Assembly (NCBI GenBank): GCA_012727635.1
Contig: JAAYGQ010000085.1
Location: 1-47,521 of the forward strand
DNA: 47,521 nucleotides
Origin: Tissierellia bacterium
Lineage (GTDB): Bacteria > Bacillota > Clostridia > Peptostreptococcales > Acidaminobacteraceae
Direction: 5' to 3'
Under the pieces are notes generated by a model. The model did not search any database and had not been told where the DNA came from. It worked only from the letters and a program-made list of their open reading frames with translations. Of the stretch, positions 16,601-25,767 are shown piece after piece. The translations under genes were made by a program, and so were the position numbers. The number at the start of each line of letters is the position of its first letter. The first letter of the stretch is position 1.

Positions 16601-17830
16601 ATGTTTTTTCATGTTGATGTCAATAGTGCCTATTTAAGTTGGGAAGCCAGCTACCGCTTGATGCGCGGAGAAGAACTGGATCTTCGCACCATTCCTTCGG
16701 CCATCGGGGGCAATCCTGAAAAAAGGCGAGGGATAATTCTTGCGAAAAGTATGCCGGCTAAGGCCTATGGAATTCAAACCGGCGAAACCCTAGTCACAGC
16801 CTTTAGTAAATGCCGAGGACTTACCGTAGTAGCTCCCAATTTTACCCTCTATCAAAAATGTTCAGCCGCTCTAACGGAGCTGCTTAAAAGTTACACTCCC
16901 AAGGTTCGAGCTTTTAGTATCGATGAATCCTTTCTAGATATGGGCTCTGTAAAGGAGCCCATGGCTCTAGCCGATCAGCTAAGACAAGAGGTGGAAAATA
17001 CTTTGGGATTTACCGTTAATGTCGGTGTAGGCCCCAATAAACTCCTGGCCAAAATGGCTTCAGACTTTAAAAAACCCAACCGTGTACACAGCCTTTTTTA
17101 CGAAGAAATCCCACAAAAAATGTGGCCTCTTCCTGTGGGAGAACTTTTTATGGTAGGAAGAAAAACCCAGGAAAAACTTCTTCTAATGGGCATTGAGACC
17201 ATTGGCGATCTAGCCGGCGCCGACGCCCAGTTACTCTACCGCACCATGAAGAGCCACGGACTACTGATTCACGAATACGCCAATGGAAGAGAATTTTCCT
17301 CCATTGAAAGTTACAGTCCCTTTGAAGCCAAAGGGGTGGGAAATTCCACTACCCTACCCCGGGACATAGAGGACAAGGAGCTGCTGGAGCTCTATCTACT
17401 TGGTATCAGTGAAATGGTGTCCTTTCGCCTCAGAGCCATCAATAAAATGTCCTATGTAATGAGCATCCACTACAGGGATCGAAATTTTAAAACAAGAAGG
17501 CTCCAGAGAAAGCTCTCGGCTCCCTTAGATGCCACGCCCTCTATTTATAAACAGGCAAAGCTGCTTTTTTACGAACTTTGGGAGAAAGAGCCCCTGCGTC
17601 AAATCGGTATTTCCTTAAGTGAACTTGTCGGAAATCAGTCCTATGAACAAAGCTTTTTAGATGAAGATCAAGAAAAACTCAGAAAGGTCGATGCCACCAT
17701 TGATGATTTAAGAAACCGTTATGGAAAACAAATTATCCAAAGAGCCAGCTTCCTCTACGCTCCGGTGGATCCCATGATTGGTGGAGTGGGAGAAGATAAA
17801 AACGACCTTATACTTACCAGCAAGCTATAA
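16601..17830 (+). CDS. dinB: DNA polymerase IV (Y-family)
   Basis: Y-family translesion polymerase of 409 aa. The palm residues are present: Asp6 in FHVDVNSAYLSWE, and Asp108-Glu109 in FSIDESFLDM. The GVGPNKLLAKMASDFKKPN segment and a little-finger domain (from about 235) follow. It copies damaged templates with low fidelity. AAAGGAG lies about five bases before the ATG. The divergent aminotransferase operon lies upstream; ftsY converges from downstream. The LexA box in the promoter supports SOS induction. Confidence 0.95.
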   Translation: MFFHVDVNSAYLSWEASYRLMRGEELDLRTIPSAIGGNPEKRRGIILAKSMPAKAYGIQTGETLVTAFSKCRGLTVVAPNFTLYQKCSAALTELLKSYTPKVRAFSIDESFLDMGSVKEPMALADQLRQEVENTLGFTVNVGVGPNKLLAKMASDFKKPNRVHSLFYEEIPQKMWPLPVGELFMVGRKTQEKLLLMGIETIGDLAGADAQLLYRTMKSHGLLIHEYANGREFSSIESYSPFEAKGVGNSTTLPRDIEDKELLELYLLGISEMVSFRLRAINKMSYVMSIHYRDRNFKTRRLQRKLSAPLDATPSIYKQAKLLFYELWEKEPLRQIGISLSELVGNQSYEQSFLDEDQEKLRKVDATIDDLRNRYGKQIIQRASFLYAPVDPMIGGVGEDKNDLILTSKL

Positions 17831-17832
17831 AA

Positions 17833-17854
17833 AACCCCTTCTTGAGAAGGGGTT
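17833..17854. terminator. bidirectional terminator between dinB and ftsY
   Basis: AACCCCTTCT pairs with AGAAGGGGTT around a short loop. Going minus it is followed by TTTTTT (good for ftsY); going plus by AGTTTTCTTG (weaker for dinB). The ftsY stop codon lies inside the arm. Confidence 0.85.
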
Positions 17855-18773
17855 AGTTTTCTTGTTCTTCAAAGATTCCTTTGACAAAATACTCAGGATC
17901 AAACTCTGCAATATCGTCGAGCTGCTCGCCCAGGGTCATAAAGACCACGGGTAAATCCAACCTGTCTTTTATAGCAAAGACAAATCCTCCCTTACTGGAG
18001 CCATCCATCTTTGAGAGAATCAGCCCATCGATCTTGGCATATTCCTTAAAGAGTTCGGCCTGGGTAAGGGCGTTTTGCCCCGTAGTGGCGTCAAGTACAA
18101 GAAGGGTGAAAATTTCCTCTTCCTTGTATTCCCGGTGGATGATCTTGGAGATTTTTCCAAGCTCCATCATAAGGTTTTTCTTATTATGAAGTCTTCCGGC
18201 GCTATCGCAGATAAGCACGTCGATTTGCCTACTCTTAGAAGCCTGTATGGCGTCATAAATTACACTGGCAGGATCGCTGCCCTCCTGATGGCGAATCATA
18301 TCCACTCCGGCACGTCCTGCCCAAACCGCCAGCTGCTCAATGGCGGCAGCCCTAAAGGTGTCAGCGGCGGCCAAAAGCACAGTTTTTCCATCCTTTACCA
18401 AAAGATTGGAGAGCTTGCCAATGGATGTGGTCTTACCGGCGCCATTTACACCGATAACAAGGATTACCTTGGGTGGATTCTTCCTATCGAAAACCTTCTG
18501 CGAGGAAATCTTTGAAACCAGTATTTCTTCAAGCAGGGGCTTAACCTCGGTGGGTGAGGAGAGCATTCCATCGTAGACCTTTTGCCTTAGCTCCTTTAAC
18601 ACCAGTTCTGTGGTCTCAAAGCCAAGGTCCGCCAGGATTAGAATTTCCTCCAGCTCTTCAAAAAACTCATCGTCGACTTCACTGTAATAGCCAAAGAGCC
18701 GATCGATCTTTGTGGCCAGGTTTTTACTGGTTTGGGTCAATGACGCTCGGAAGCGTTGGAATAAACTACTCAT
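17853..18773 (-). CDS. ftsY: signal recognition particle receptor FtsY
   Basis: SRP receptor GTPase of 306 aa. It has the N helical domain (about 1-90) and the G domain with GVNGAGKTTSIGKL (G1), DTFRAAAIEQL, DSAGRLHNK (G3) and LSKMDGSSKGG. There is only a very short A region before the N domain, as in most Bacillota. It docks SRP-bound ribosomes at the Sec translocon on the inner face of the membrane. Its start overlaps smc's stop by 4 bp (ATGA). In many relatives ylxM-ffh-rpsP follows; here a terminator and convergent dinB follow instead. Confidence 0.97.
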   Translation of the reverse strand: MSSLFQRFRASLTQTSKNLATKIDRLFGYYSEVDDEFFEELEEILILADLGFETTELVLKELRQKVYDGMLSSPTEVKPLLEEILVSKISSQKVFDRKNPPKVILVIGVNGAGKTTSIGKLSNLLVKDGKTVLLAAADTFRAAAIEQLAVWAGRAGVDMIRHQEGSDPASVIYDAIQASKSRQIDVLICDSAGRLHNKKNLMMELGKISKIIHREYKEEEIFTLLVLDATTGQNALTQAELFKEYAKIDGLILSKMDGSSKGGFVFAIKDRLDLPVVFMTLGEQLDDIAEFDPEYFVKGIFEEQEN

Positions 18774-21700
18774 GATTCCTCCATTTTTAGGGATACCAGG
18801 GATGAAATCCCCTTTTCTTCCATAGAAACGCCATAAAGAGCATCGGCAAATTCCATAGTCCCCTTTCTGTGGGTAATTAGAATGAATTGGCTTCCCTCGG
18901 AAAACTCCTCAAGAAATGTACCAAAACGTTGAATATTAATATCATCCAAAGCCGCCTCAATCTCATCGAGAACATAAAAGGGAGCTGGTTTTGTCTTGAG
19001 CACTGCAAAAAGCAGAGCAATGGCGGTGAGGGCCTTTTCACCACCGCTTAAAAGATTCATATGTTGAAGCTTTTTACCCGGTGGCGAAGCTAAAATTAGA
19101 ATATCACTTCCCAATACGTCATCGGGATCTTCCAGTAGAATATCCCCCTGACCCCCTCGGAAGAGGTGGCTAAATATTTCTTTGAAATTCTCCCGGATGG
19201 CCACAAAGGTTGAGGAAAACTCTTCCTTCATTCTGCGCTCTAGGGAGTAGATGGTGCTCTCCAAATCTTTTTTGCTTGCGGCAATGTCTTCGAGCTGCTC
19301 CTTAAGAAAGCTGTGGCGCTGATCTACTTCATCGAATTCTTCCGGTGCCTTGAGATTGACGGGCTCCAGTTCCAACATTTCTTGGCGTATTTTCTTTCGA
19401 TGGGACCTTGGTACATCACAGTAAAGCTCAAGATCTTTAATTTGGAGCATACTCATCTCATATAGTCGCCACACTTCCTGGGACAGGGCATTTTTGCGTT
19501 CTTCAAAACGACTAAGACGAATCTCTTTTTTGCTTTGAATATCTCGCAGTTTATAAATTTCTTCGTCTAAGACTTCTCTTTTTTCCTCAAGCTCGGGGAG
19601 TTTGATTCTTAAAGTATCTATCTCCTTTTTCACTATAAAGGCCTGGCCGTCGAGCTTTTTAATCTCCCTTTGCTCCTGGCTGTAAATTTCGCGCAGGCTA
19701 TCGAGGTCCTCTAGAAGAAGGCGGTTTTCCTTGGCATATTCTCTTTCTTTGTACTCCTTATCCCGCTGCCTTTTCTCTTTTTCATCTTTTCGCAGTTCTA
19801 GATTTTTTAAATCCTCTTCCCATCGCTTCGTTTCTTCAAGGACTCGTGCCTCTTCAAGGCGCAAACTGAGATGTTTCTCACGAAGTTGATCTAGATTTTT
19901 TAGATCCGAGGAGGTCTCCAAACTCAGTAGATCTTTTTCTTCTTGTGCTAGGACTTCGAGGCGATTTGTAAGCTGCTCCCACCTCTTGTTGAGTTTTTGC
20001 CATTGAATCCTTTGTGTGTTAAGACTTTCTTCACTACGCTCCTTTTTAAAACTATTTAAACGTTCTTCGCTGTGAAGTATATTTTCTTTTTCTTTCATGG
20101 ATTTTTCTTCTTTAATTAAAAGGGTCTTTTCTTGAGCAAGCTTTTGTTCTAAGCCTTTGATCTCAAAACCAAGATTCTCATTATCGCGGATTTCTTTTTC
20201 AAGTTGTTTGAGAGAATTTTCTTTTTCTTGTTTTTCTTCGCGATCTTCGTCTAGTTTTAAGCTGATTTCAAAGGGACTGGCGCTGCTTTGCACGCCATAG
20301 TAGAAACCTTTATCCAGTCGCTCGCCCTTAAGAGTTACCCGCAGGCTATCGCCGGGGCCCTCTAAAGCCTCTTCTAAATTTTCGTAAACCAGAATTCCAG
20401 CAAGCAGACCTGTTCCAAGCTCGGGATCCTTTACGAAGCCATCAAGGCTGCCCAGACTTTTTTTATCTTGGTGCTTTTGCTGGGCAAAATCGTCATAGAT
20501 AAGGTTAACGGGATGATTTTCCACCTTTTTTGCCCAGTGGGAAAAGGGAACGCCTCGAAGGTCTAGGCTATTAATACCTTGGGCTAGGGCGGCCTCTAGA
20601 GCTTTTTCATAGCCCTTTTGGGGTCTGATTTTTTTATATAGGATATCTCCCCCCAGAAGCTTTCTTGCCTGCTCAAGGTTTTTCTCTCCTTCTTCTTCCC
20701 ATTTTTCATAGAGGGCAATATTTTTATCTAAAGCGGAAATTTCAGAAAGGAGCTCTGCTCGTCGGGTTTTTAAAAAGCTTTCTTTTTCTTGAAAAAGCTT
20801 TTTATCCTCTTCCAGTTGGAAATTTTCCCTACGCTGGCGAAGGAGTTGCCTTTCTAAAGCAGATCTGTTTTGAAACAGTCGGCTTTTAGTATCTTCCAGT
20901 TCGTAAAAGTTCTTAAAAAGTTCTGCTTTTTCCTTTTCCTGGTCCTTTATGAGCTCCTGGAGCTCCGCTCTTCTTTTGTCGATGTGATTGAGTTCCAGTC
21001 TTGTTTCCTGGAGCTCCGAAGTTACCTTTTCTTTTTTACTTTGAACTTCCTGGGCTCCCTTACTGTGGAGACTTTGAAGGCTACCTAGGCGATGAATCTC
21101 TTCATTGAGCTCTCTCAGCCTATTTTTTGTCAGCTCTTCTTTTATTTTTACCTCCTCTATTTTTAGGAGGAGATTTTCTTCTTTTTCAAAATAGCTTTCT
21201 TCGCTTCTTAGATGCTCCATTTCCCGCTGAAGTTGACGATGACGCTCTTCTTTAATGCGAAGTTCTACATAGTTTTCATCGCGGACTTTGGTTTTTTCTC
21301 GAAGAAGTTCTTGAAAGAGTTCAAACTGTTTTTCCCATTCATTTCTTTTTACTTCCAGAATTTCTCTTTCTTCCTGCAAAGTGCTTTTTTCTTGTTGCAA
21401 CTTTTCCAAATCGTAACCACTGCGTCTAAGGCTGCGATTTAGCTCTTCTTCTTCCTTTTCATAGCCAAGGTAATCTTCCTTGGCATAAAAAAGATCCAGT
21501 TCCTTGGCACTTTTAGATAGATCCAGATAACGAACCGCCTTTTCTTTTTCTCTTAAAAGAGGCTCACGTCGCTCATCGAGTTCCCCAAGAATATCCATCA
21601 TGCGTAGGTAGTGGTCTTCTACTCTAACTAGGCGCCTTTTGGCTTCCTCCTTTTTATAATGCAAAAGGCTTATGCCCGAGGCTTCTTCAAAAATCTTTCT

Positions 21701-22171
21701 GCGATCATCCTTATTTTCTTTAAGGATGTTATCGATATCACCCTGACTTATAAGAGAGTAGCCGGTGATGCCCACGGCGGTGTCCATAAAAAGTTGTCGC
21801 AGATCTTTAAGGCGTACGGAAAGACCATTGACCTTATAGGTGGATTCGCCACTGCGGTGAAGGATACGCTCAATACTGAGTTCATCTAGCCCCCCGGGAG
21901 AAAGCTGCTTCGCACCGGAGAAAATCAGTCTTACCGAGGCAAAGTTTTGAGAGGGTCTATGTTTTGTACCAGAAAAAATCACATCCTCCATGCGCCGGGC
22001 ACGTAAAGATGTGCTGCTTTGTTCGCCTAGAACCCAGCGGATAGCATCTATAATATTGCTTTTTCCACAACCATTGGGCCCCACAATGCAGGTTACCCCG
22101 GGTAAAAAATCGATATGGGTGCGATCTGCAAAGGATTTAAAGCCTTTGAGTTCGATGGATTTAAGAAACAT
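18770..22171 (-). CDS. smc: chromosome segregation protein SMC
   Basis: SMC ATPase of 1133 aa. Walker A GPNGCGKSN (Lys37) is at the N-terminus. Two long coiled coils (about 165-490 and 650-970) flank a hinge domain (about 495-620; DILYKKIRP, GINSLDLRGVPF). The C-terminal head has the signature LLSGGEKALTAIALLF and Walker B FYVLDEIEAALDD. With ScpA/ScpB it forms the condensin that organises the chromosome. It is some 50 residues shorter than the B. subtilis protein (1186 aa), mainly in the coils. It follows the radical SAM gene by 8 bp and overlaps ftsY. Confidence 0.98.
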   Translation of the reverse strand: MFLKSIELKGFKSFADRTHIDFLPGVTCIVGPNGCGKSNIIDAIRWVLGEQSSTSLRARRMEDVIFSGTKHRPSQNFASVRLIFSGAKQLSPGGLDELSIERILHRSGESTYKVNGLSVRLKDLRQLFMDTAVGITGYSLISQGDIDNILKENKDDRRKIFEEASGISLLHYKKEEAKRRLVRVEDHYLRMMDILGELDERREPLLREKEKAVRYLDLSKSAKELDLFYAKEDYLGYEKEEEELNRSLRRSGYDLEKLQQEKSTLQEEREILEVKRNEWEKQFELFQELLREKTKVRDENYVELRIKEERHRQLQREMEHLRSEESYFEKEENLLLKIEEVKIKEELTKNRLRELNEEIHRLGSLQSLHSKGAQEVQSKKEKVTSELQETRLELNHIDKRRAELQELIKDQEKEKAELFKNFYELEDTKSRLFQNRSALERQLLRQRRENFQLEEDKKLFQEKESFLKTRRAELLSEISALDKNIALYEKWEEEGEKNLEQARKLLGGDILYKKIRPQKGYEKALEAALAQGINSLDLRGVPFSHWAKKVENHPVNLIYDDFAQQKHQDKKSLGSLDGFVKDPELGTGLLAGILVYENLEEALEGPGDSLRVTLKGERLDKGFYYGVQSSASPFEISLKLDEDREEKQEKENSLKQLEKEIRDNENLGFEIKGLEQKLAQEKTLLIKEEKSMKEKENILHSEERLNSFKKERSEESLNTQRIQWQKLNKRWEQLTNRLEVLAQEEKDLLSLETSSDLKNLDQLREKHLSLRLEEARVLEETKRWEEDLKNLELRKDEKEKRQRDKEYKEREYAKENRLLLEDLDSLREIYSQEQREIKKLDGQAFIVKKEIDTLRIKLPELEEKREVLDEEIYKLRDIQSKKEIRLSRFEERKNALSQEVWRLYEMSMLQIKDLELYCDVPRSHRKKIRQEMLELEPVNLKAPEEFDEVDQRHSFLKEQLEDIAASKKDLESTIYSLERRMKEEFSSTFVAIRENFKEIFSHLFRGGQGDILLEDPDDVLGSDILILASPPGKKLQHMNLLSGGEKALTAIALLFAVLKTKPAPFYVLDEIEAALDDINIQRFGTFLEEFSEGSQFILITHRKGTMEFADALYGVSMEEKGISSLVSLKMEES

Positions 22172-22179
22172 ATGTGATC

Positions 22180-23181
22180 CTAGTGAATGGGTACAAAGTG
22201 TCCTCCTTGTAAAAAGCCACCTCGTGGCACAGTGTCATTTAATGTATATACTAAAGAAATGCCTCTTTGTTCAAAGTAAATCACATTCTCCTTGCCATGA
22301 CCAAGAAGATAGGACAGTTCCTTAGGGTGAATTTCTATTTCCCAGGGGCCTACTATTTTTTTTAAGGCCTTTTGGTAGAGCCTGCCCATAACTAACCCCC
22401 GAAGGGCGGGATGATAGGGTCCGGCCACAATAGAATCTAAAAAGCTTTTTTCAGAAGAATAGAGTCCTAGGCGGATTACGGGGATTTGTGCTCCCATAAA
22501 AAGCGAAAGAATGTCGCTACAAATCTCCACGGTTTCTTCCAAATTCCATGGAGTATAAAATCCTTTATTCATCATATTTTCTAGAGGTGTTCCCTTAAGC
22601 ACTAAAGTCGGGTAAATTCTCACAAAGGCAGGTTTAAGGGAAATTATTTTCTCCGCTGTAAAAATAGCTGCATCGTAGTGATCCTCGGGCAGGCCCGTCA
22701 TCATCTGAAGGCCCAGGGCTATCTCTTTTTGGCGGACAAGGTTTACTGCTCGCAGGACATCTACAATGCCATGGCCCCGGCCGCTGGCCCGCAGGACACT
22801 AGTGTCCAATGACTGCACACCAAGCTCAATGGTAGATATGGGATAGTCCGATAAAAATGCCATCTCTTCTTCGTCGATGGCGTCGGGACGGGTTGAAAAA
22901 CGTATACCTTCTATACCATGCTGTCCCACATAGCTTCTAGCAATATCGAGATAAAAGGATTGTTCTTCTTTGGTGAGGGCAGTAAAACTCCCCCCAAAAA
23001 AGGCAATTTCCTTAGGTATAGCGTCTTCAAGGGTGCTTAAATAAACTTCTATGGTTCTTTTGATTTGTGCTTTATTAGGAAGCTCTGCCTTACCGGTAAT
23101 AAGTCGCTGATTGCAGTAAACGCAGTTATAGTGGCAACCTTGGTGGGAGATAAATATTGGAATATTACTGTGAATCTTCAC
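22180..23181 (-). CDS. Elp3-like radical SAM protein
   Basis: Radical SAM protein of 333 aa with the cluster motif C16-x3-C20-x2-C23 (HQGCHYNCVYCNQ). Further segments are IAFFGGSFTAL, IRFSTRPDAI, TIELGVQSLD and GLQMMTGLPEDH, typical of the Elp3/oxygen-independent coproporphyrinogen-like group. No acetyltransferase domain is seen, so it is not full Elp3. GTG at 23181 is chosen because GGGAGG lies about six bases upstream; it overlaps rnc by 17 bp. Between rnc and smc is a common site for this gene in Clostridia. Function unknown. Confidence 0.88.
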   Translation of the reverse strand: MKIHSNIPIFISHQGCHYNCVYCNQRLITGKAELPNKAQIKRTIEVYLSTLEDAIPKEIAFFGGSFTALTKEEQSFYLDIARSYVGQHGIEGIRFSTRPDAIDEEEMAFLSDYPISTIELGVQSLDTSVLRASGRGHGIVDVLRAVNLVRQKEIALGLQMMTGLPEDHYDAAIFTAEKIISLKPAFVRIYPTLVLKGTPLENMMNKGFYTPWNLEETVEICSDILSLFMGAQIPVIRLGLYSSEKSFLDSIVAGPYHPALRGLVMGRLYQKALKKIVGPWEIEIHPKELSYLLGHGKENVIYFEQRGISLVYTLNDTVPRGGFLQGGHFVPIH

Positions 23182-23833
23182 CCAAAACCTCCCTTGCAGC
23201 CCTTTGCTGGGCTTCTCTTTTGCTTGTTCCTTCACCGGTGGCGGCCAAAACTCCATCAATATACAGCCCTATTGAATAGAGGCGACTGTGATCGGGGCCT
23301 GAAACTCCAAGTACCTCATAATTAATCAGGCGCTGCTGTTTTTGACACTGAATTTGCAGGCTACTTTTGTAGTCAATATAGCCTCCACCCCTTTGGATTT
23401 CTTTCATATCTTCAACAAAATGATGCAGGAAAAACCGGTCGGCCTCTTCTAAACCAAGATCCATAAAAAGAGCCCCTATAAAAGCTTCAAAGCTATCACT
23501 CAGAAGGGATGGCCGTTGTCGCCCTTGGCTTAGTTCTTCCCCCTTGCCCAGAAGAAGCTCCTTATGAAGACCCAGTTTTTTTGCCATCTTCGAAAGAGAA
23601 GCCTCACAGACAATTGCAGCCCGAAGTCGACTCATTTCCCCTTCTCTTTGCGGGAGATGGGTAAAAAGGTAGCGACTGACAATAAGGTCAATTACCGCAT
23701 CACCAAGAAACTCGAAGCGCTGATTGTTTTCTTTTAGACCTTGTTCGTTTTGATAAGAAGGATGAACCATTGCCATACTATAAAGATTTGAATCCCTATA
23801 GGGAATCTCCAGTTTTTTCAATAAGTTCTTCAC
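23165..23833 (-). CDS. rnc: ribonuclease III
   Basis: RNase III of 222 aa that cleaves double-stranded RNA, including the rRNA precursor. The catalytic signature is NQRFEFLGDAVIDL with Glu41 and Asp45; the second pair is Asp113 and Glu116 (LSDSFEAFIGALF). A double-stranded RNA-binding domain (about 153-220) ends the protein (EGTSKREAQQRAAREVL). The start is GTG with AAAGG about seven bases upstream, inside plsX, giving a 38-bp overlap. The fabD/fabG/acpP genes that often lie between plsX and rnc are absent here. Confidence 0.96.
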   Translation of the reverse strand: MKNLLKKLEIPYRDSNLYSMAMVHPSYQNEQGLKENNQRFEFLGDAVIDLIVSRYLFTHLPQREGEMSRLRAAIVCEASLSKMAKKLGLHKELLLGKGEELSQGRQRPSLLSDSFEAFIGALFMDLGLEEADRFFLHHFVEDMKEIQRGGGYIDYKSSLQIQCQKQQRLINYEVLGVSGPDHSRLYSIGLYIDGVLAATGEGTSKREAQQRAAREVLGEDSQ

Positions 23834-24812
23834 GCTTTAACCTTTCTATCAATGTTTTTTCAAGATCTTCCAACATGGCACTTTCTACATATTTTTCCAA
23901 GAAATACAGGGCGTTCATTATAGCTTTGGCATCACTGCTACCATGGGCTTTGGCTAGATATCCTTTCACCCCTAGAAGAGGTGCTCCTCCGTATTCTTTA
24001 TAATCAAGATGCTTCATAAAATCAATAAGAGAGTTCTTAATCAAAAGTGTACCGATTTTCCCTCGCAGTGTAGATAGAAGGTTTTCTTTAAGCAATCCAC
24101 CAAAGCTCTTTGCCATACCTTCTCCCAATTTCAAAATCACATTGCCGGTAAAGCCATCGGTTACAATTACATCGATGTCTCCCTTGGGAATGTCTCGGCC
24201 TTCGATACTGCCCACAAAATTAATTGGCAGGGCTTCTAGTAAAGGATAGCTCTCCTTTACAAGAAAATTGCCTTTTCCTGCTTCTTCGCCGATATTAACA
24301 ATGGCTACCCTGGGATTGGATTTTCCCATAACCTTTTCTTTATAGAGGCTGCCCATTAGAGCAAAATCCCTGATGGATGTAGGCTTTACATCGGCATTGG
24401 CTCCAGCATCCAAAAGAAGGGTCATCTCCTTTGCCGTTGGAAAGGGAACCGCCAGCGCCGGACGCTCAATACCGCCCAAACGACCTAACCTAAGAAGACC
24501 CCCGGCCATTAGAGCCCCACTGTTGCCCGCCGAGAGAAAACCGTCAATCTTTTTGTCTTTTAAATCTACGATCCCCCGAACCATAGAGGAATCTCTTTTC
24601 CTACGAATGGCTTCCACGGGAGCATCATCCCCGGTGATAAACTCCGTGCAGTTTACGATTTCAAAGGGACAAGAAGAATCGAACTTCAAGATTTCTTCTT
24701 TGCTTCCGTAGAGCACAAGATCTGCTTTAATCTTTTTTGCGGCGGCATAGGCCCCCTTTAAAATTTCATGAGGAGCATGATCTCCTCCATGTACATCAAT
24801 ACCAAGGCGCAT
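23796..24812 (-). CDS. plsX: phosphate acyltransferase PlsX
   Basis: Protein of 338 aa that makes acyl-phosphate from acyl-ACP, the first committed step of membrane phospholipid synthesis with PlsY. Family features seen: GIDVHGGDHAPHEILKGA at the N-terminus, GFLSAGNSGALMAGG (about 89-103), LLDAGANADVKP, NIGEEAGKGN and VTDGFTGNVILK. Peripheral membrane enzyme. AGGAGG lies six bases before the ATG. First gene of plsX-rnc-radical SAM-smc-ftsY. Confidence 0.97.
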   Translation of the reverse strand: MRLGIDVHGGDHAPHEILKGAYAAAKKIKADLVLYGSKEEILKFDSSCPFEIVNCTEFITGDDAPVEAIRRKRDSSMVRGIVDLKDKKIDGFLSAGNSGALMAGGLLRLGRLGGIERPALAVPFPTAKEMTLLLDAGANADVKPTSIRDFALMGSLYKEKVMGKSNPRVAIVNIGEEAGKGNFLVKESYPLLEALPINFVGSIEGRDIPKGDIDVIVTDGFTGNVILKLGEGMAKSFGGLLKENLLSTLRGKIGTLLIKNSLIDFMKHLDYKEYGGAPLLGVKGYLAKAHGSSDAKAIMNALYFLEKYVESAMLEDLEKTLIERLKREELIEKTGDSL

Positions 24813-24836
24813 ATAAACCTCCTATTTGTAGTCTCG

Positions 24837-24842
24837 AGTATA
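24837..24842 (-). promoter_or_regulatory. extended -10 promoter of plsX operon
   Basis: TGGTATACT on the minus strand, about 25 bases before the plsX ATG. The -35 region (TTTATT) is weak. It lies just downstream of the terminator that closes the preceding gene, as expected for a new transcription unit. Confidence 0.5.
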
Positions 24843-24869
24843 CCACAGCAACCCATCAAAATAAAGAAA

Positions 24870-24902
24870 GCCCCTTCCTTTTTACAAAAAAAGGAAGGAG
24901 GC
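24870..24902 (-). terminator. intrinsic terminator before plsX
   Basis: GCCTCCTTCCTTTTTTT pairs with AAAAAGGAAGGGGC around a short loop on the minus strand and is followed by TTTCTTTATTTT. It ends the YceD-rpmF-membrane protein unit. Confidence 0.8.
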
Positions 24903-24919
24903 TCTTCTATAACATTACT

Positions 24920-25537
24920 TCAAATAATATTGATACCAAACCATTTAGCCATAATAACAAGTAAAATAATAGTAATATAGGTAAAGGCCACTACCACAGC
25001 ATATATTCGCTTGGCGGGACCCAGAAGCACACTTGGACCAGCAGATAAAATCATACTGAAGTTGAGCACTAAAACCATTAGCAGAAAGGGTCCTCGCACC
25101 ACAAAACTGACAAATAAAAGAAGCACCCCACCCAAAATACCCGGTAGACTATAATCGCCCACCCAGTCCATAAAATCCGGAAGTTCTCTTTTATCTCTAA
25201 AACCAAAGTGTTCAATTCCATAGGCTAGAAAAGCGAGGCCTCCTTGAGCCCCTAGAATAACCAAAAATACCAGTGGAAGGATTTTCCACTGTTTAACTAA
25301 TAAATAGGATGTGCCGGTAATAAGAAGACTATTAAAAATAAAAACCAGTAATGTATAATATTCCGGCCGCTTCATGTTAGTCACATCTGCTTTTTCATTG
25401 CGAAGAGGAGACTCATAATTTTGGTTCTTCTTGGGTAAAGCTCTAGTATACTCTTGATTTTCTCCACAGTAGGGGCATATACGAAAGTGGTCATCAATTG
25501 CTTTATTGCAGTATATGCACTTTTTCAATGTTTTCAC
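24920..25537 (-). CDS. zinc-ribbon polytopic membrane protein, unknown
   Basis: Protein of 205 aa that I do not recognise as a named family. Residues 8-28 are a zinc ribbon (CIYC...CPYC). After a polar linker come about five hydrophobic helices (about 55-76, 80-102, 125-145, 146-165, 175-200), so the ribbon should hang in the cytosol from a membrane domain. GTG start with AAAGGG just upstream. It sits between rpmF and plsX, a place where fapR or nothing is usual. A terminator hairpin precedes it and another follows, so its expression may be low or by read-through from rpmF. Confidence 0.75.
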   Translation of the reverse strand: MKTLKKCIYCNKAIDDHFRICPYCGENQEYTRALPKKNQNYESPLRNEKADVTNMKRPEYYTLLVFIFNSLLITGTSYLLVKQWKILPLVFLVILGAQGGLAFLAYGIEHFGFRDKRELPDFMDWVGDYSLPGILGGVLLLFVSFVVRGPFLLMVLVLNFSMILSAGPSVLLGPAKRIYAVVVAFTYITIILLVIMAKWFGINII

Positions 25538-25547
25538 CCCTTTTGAA

Positions 25548-25567
25548 AAAGCCCTCTAAGGGGCTTT
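25548..25567 (-). terminator. short terminator after rpmF
   Basis: AAAGCCC-CTTAGA-GGGCTTT followed by TTC on the minus strand, overlapping the rpmF stop codon. The stem is 7 bp and the T tract short, so partial termination is likely, which could set a lower level for the following gene. Confidence 0.6.
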
Positions 25568-25748
25568 ATTCTTCGACAGCTAAAACTTCTGCGCCGTTAT
25601 ATTTGCCGCAATTAAGGCAAACATGATGGGGCATTTTCTTTTCGTGACAACTTGGGCACTCCACCAGGTGGGGTGCATTCATCTTAATATTGCTTGCTCT
25701 ACGCTTATCTCTTCGAGCTTTGGATGTTTTTCTTTTTGGAACTGCCAT
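25566..25748 (-). CDS. rpmF: 50S ribosomal protein L32
   Basis: L32 of 60 aa, with the N-terminal MAVPKRKTSKARRDKRRA and a zinc-binding C-terminal half (CPSC...CLNC). This is the zinc-containing form. It follows the YceD-type gene by 19 bp, an order conserved in most bacteria. Confidence 0.98.
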   Translation of the reverse strand: MAVPKRKTSKARRDKRRASNIKMNAPHLVECPSCHEKKMPHHVCLNCGKYNGAEVLAVEE

Positions 25749-25767
25749 GGTATCTTACCTCCTAGTC

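Noticed and set aside
18075-18515. A 146-codon plus-strand frame opposite ftsY
   Set aside because: Antisense shadow of the conserved FtsY G domain.
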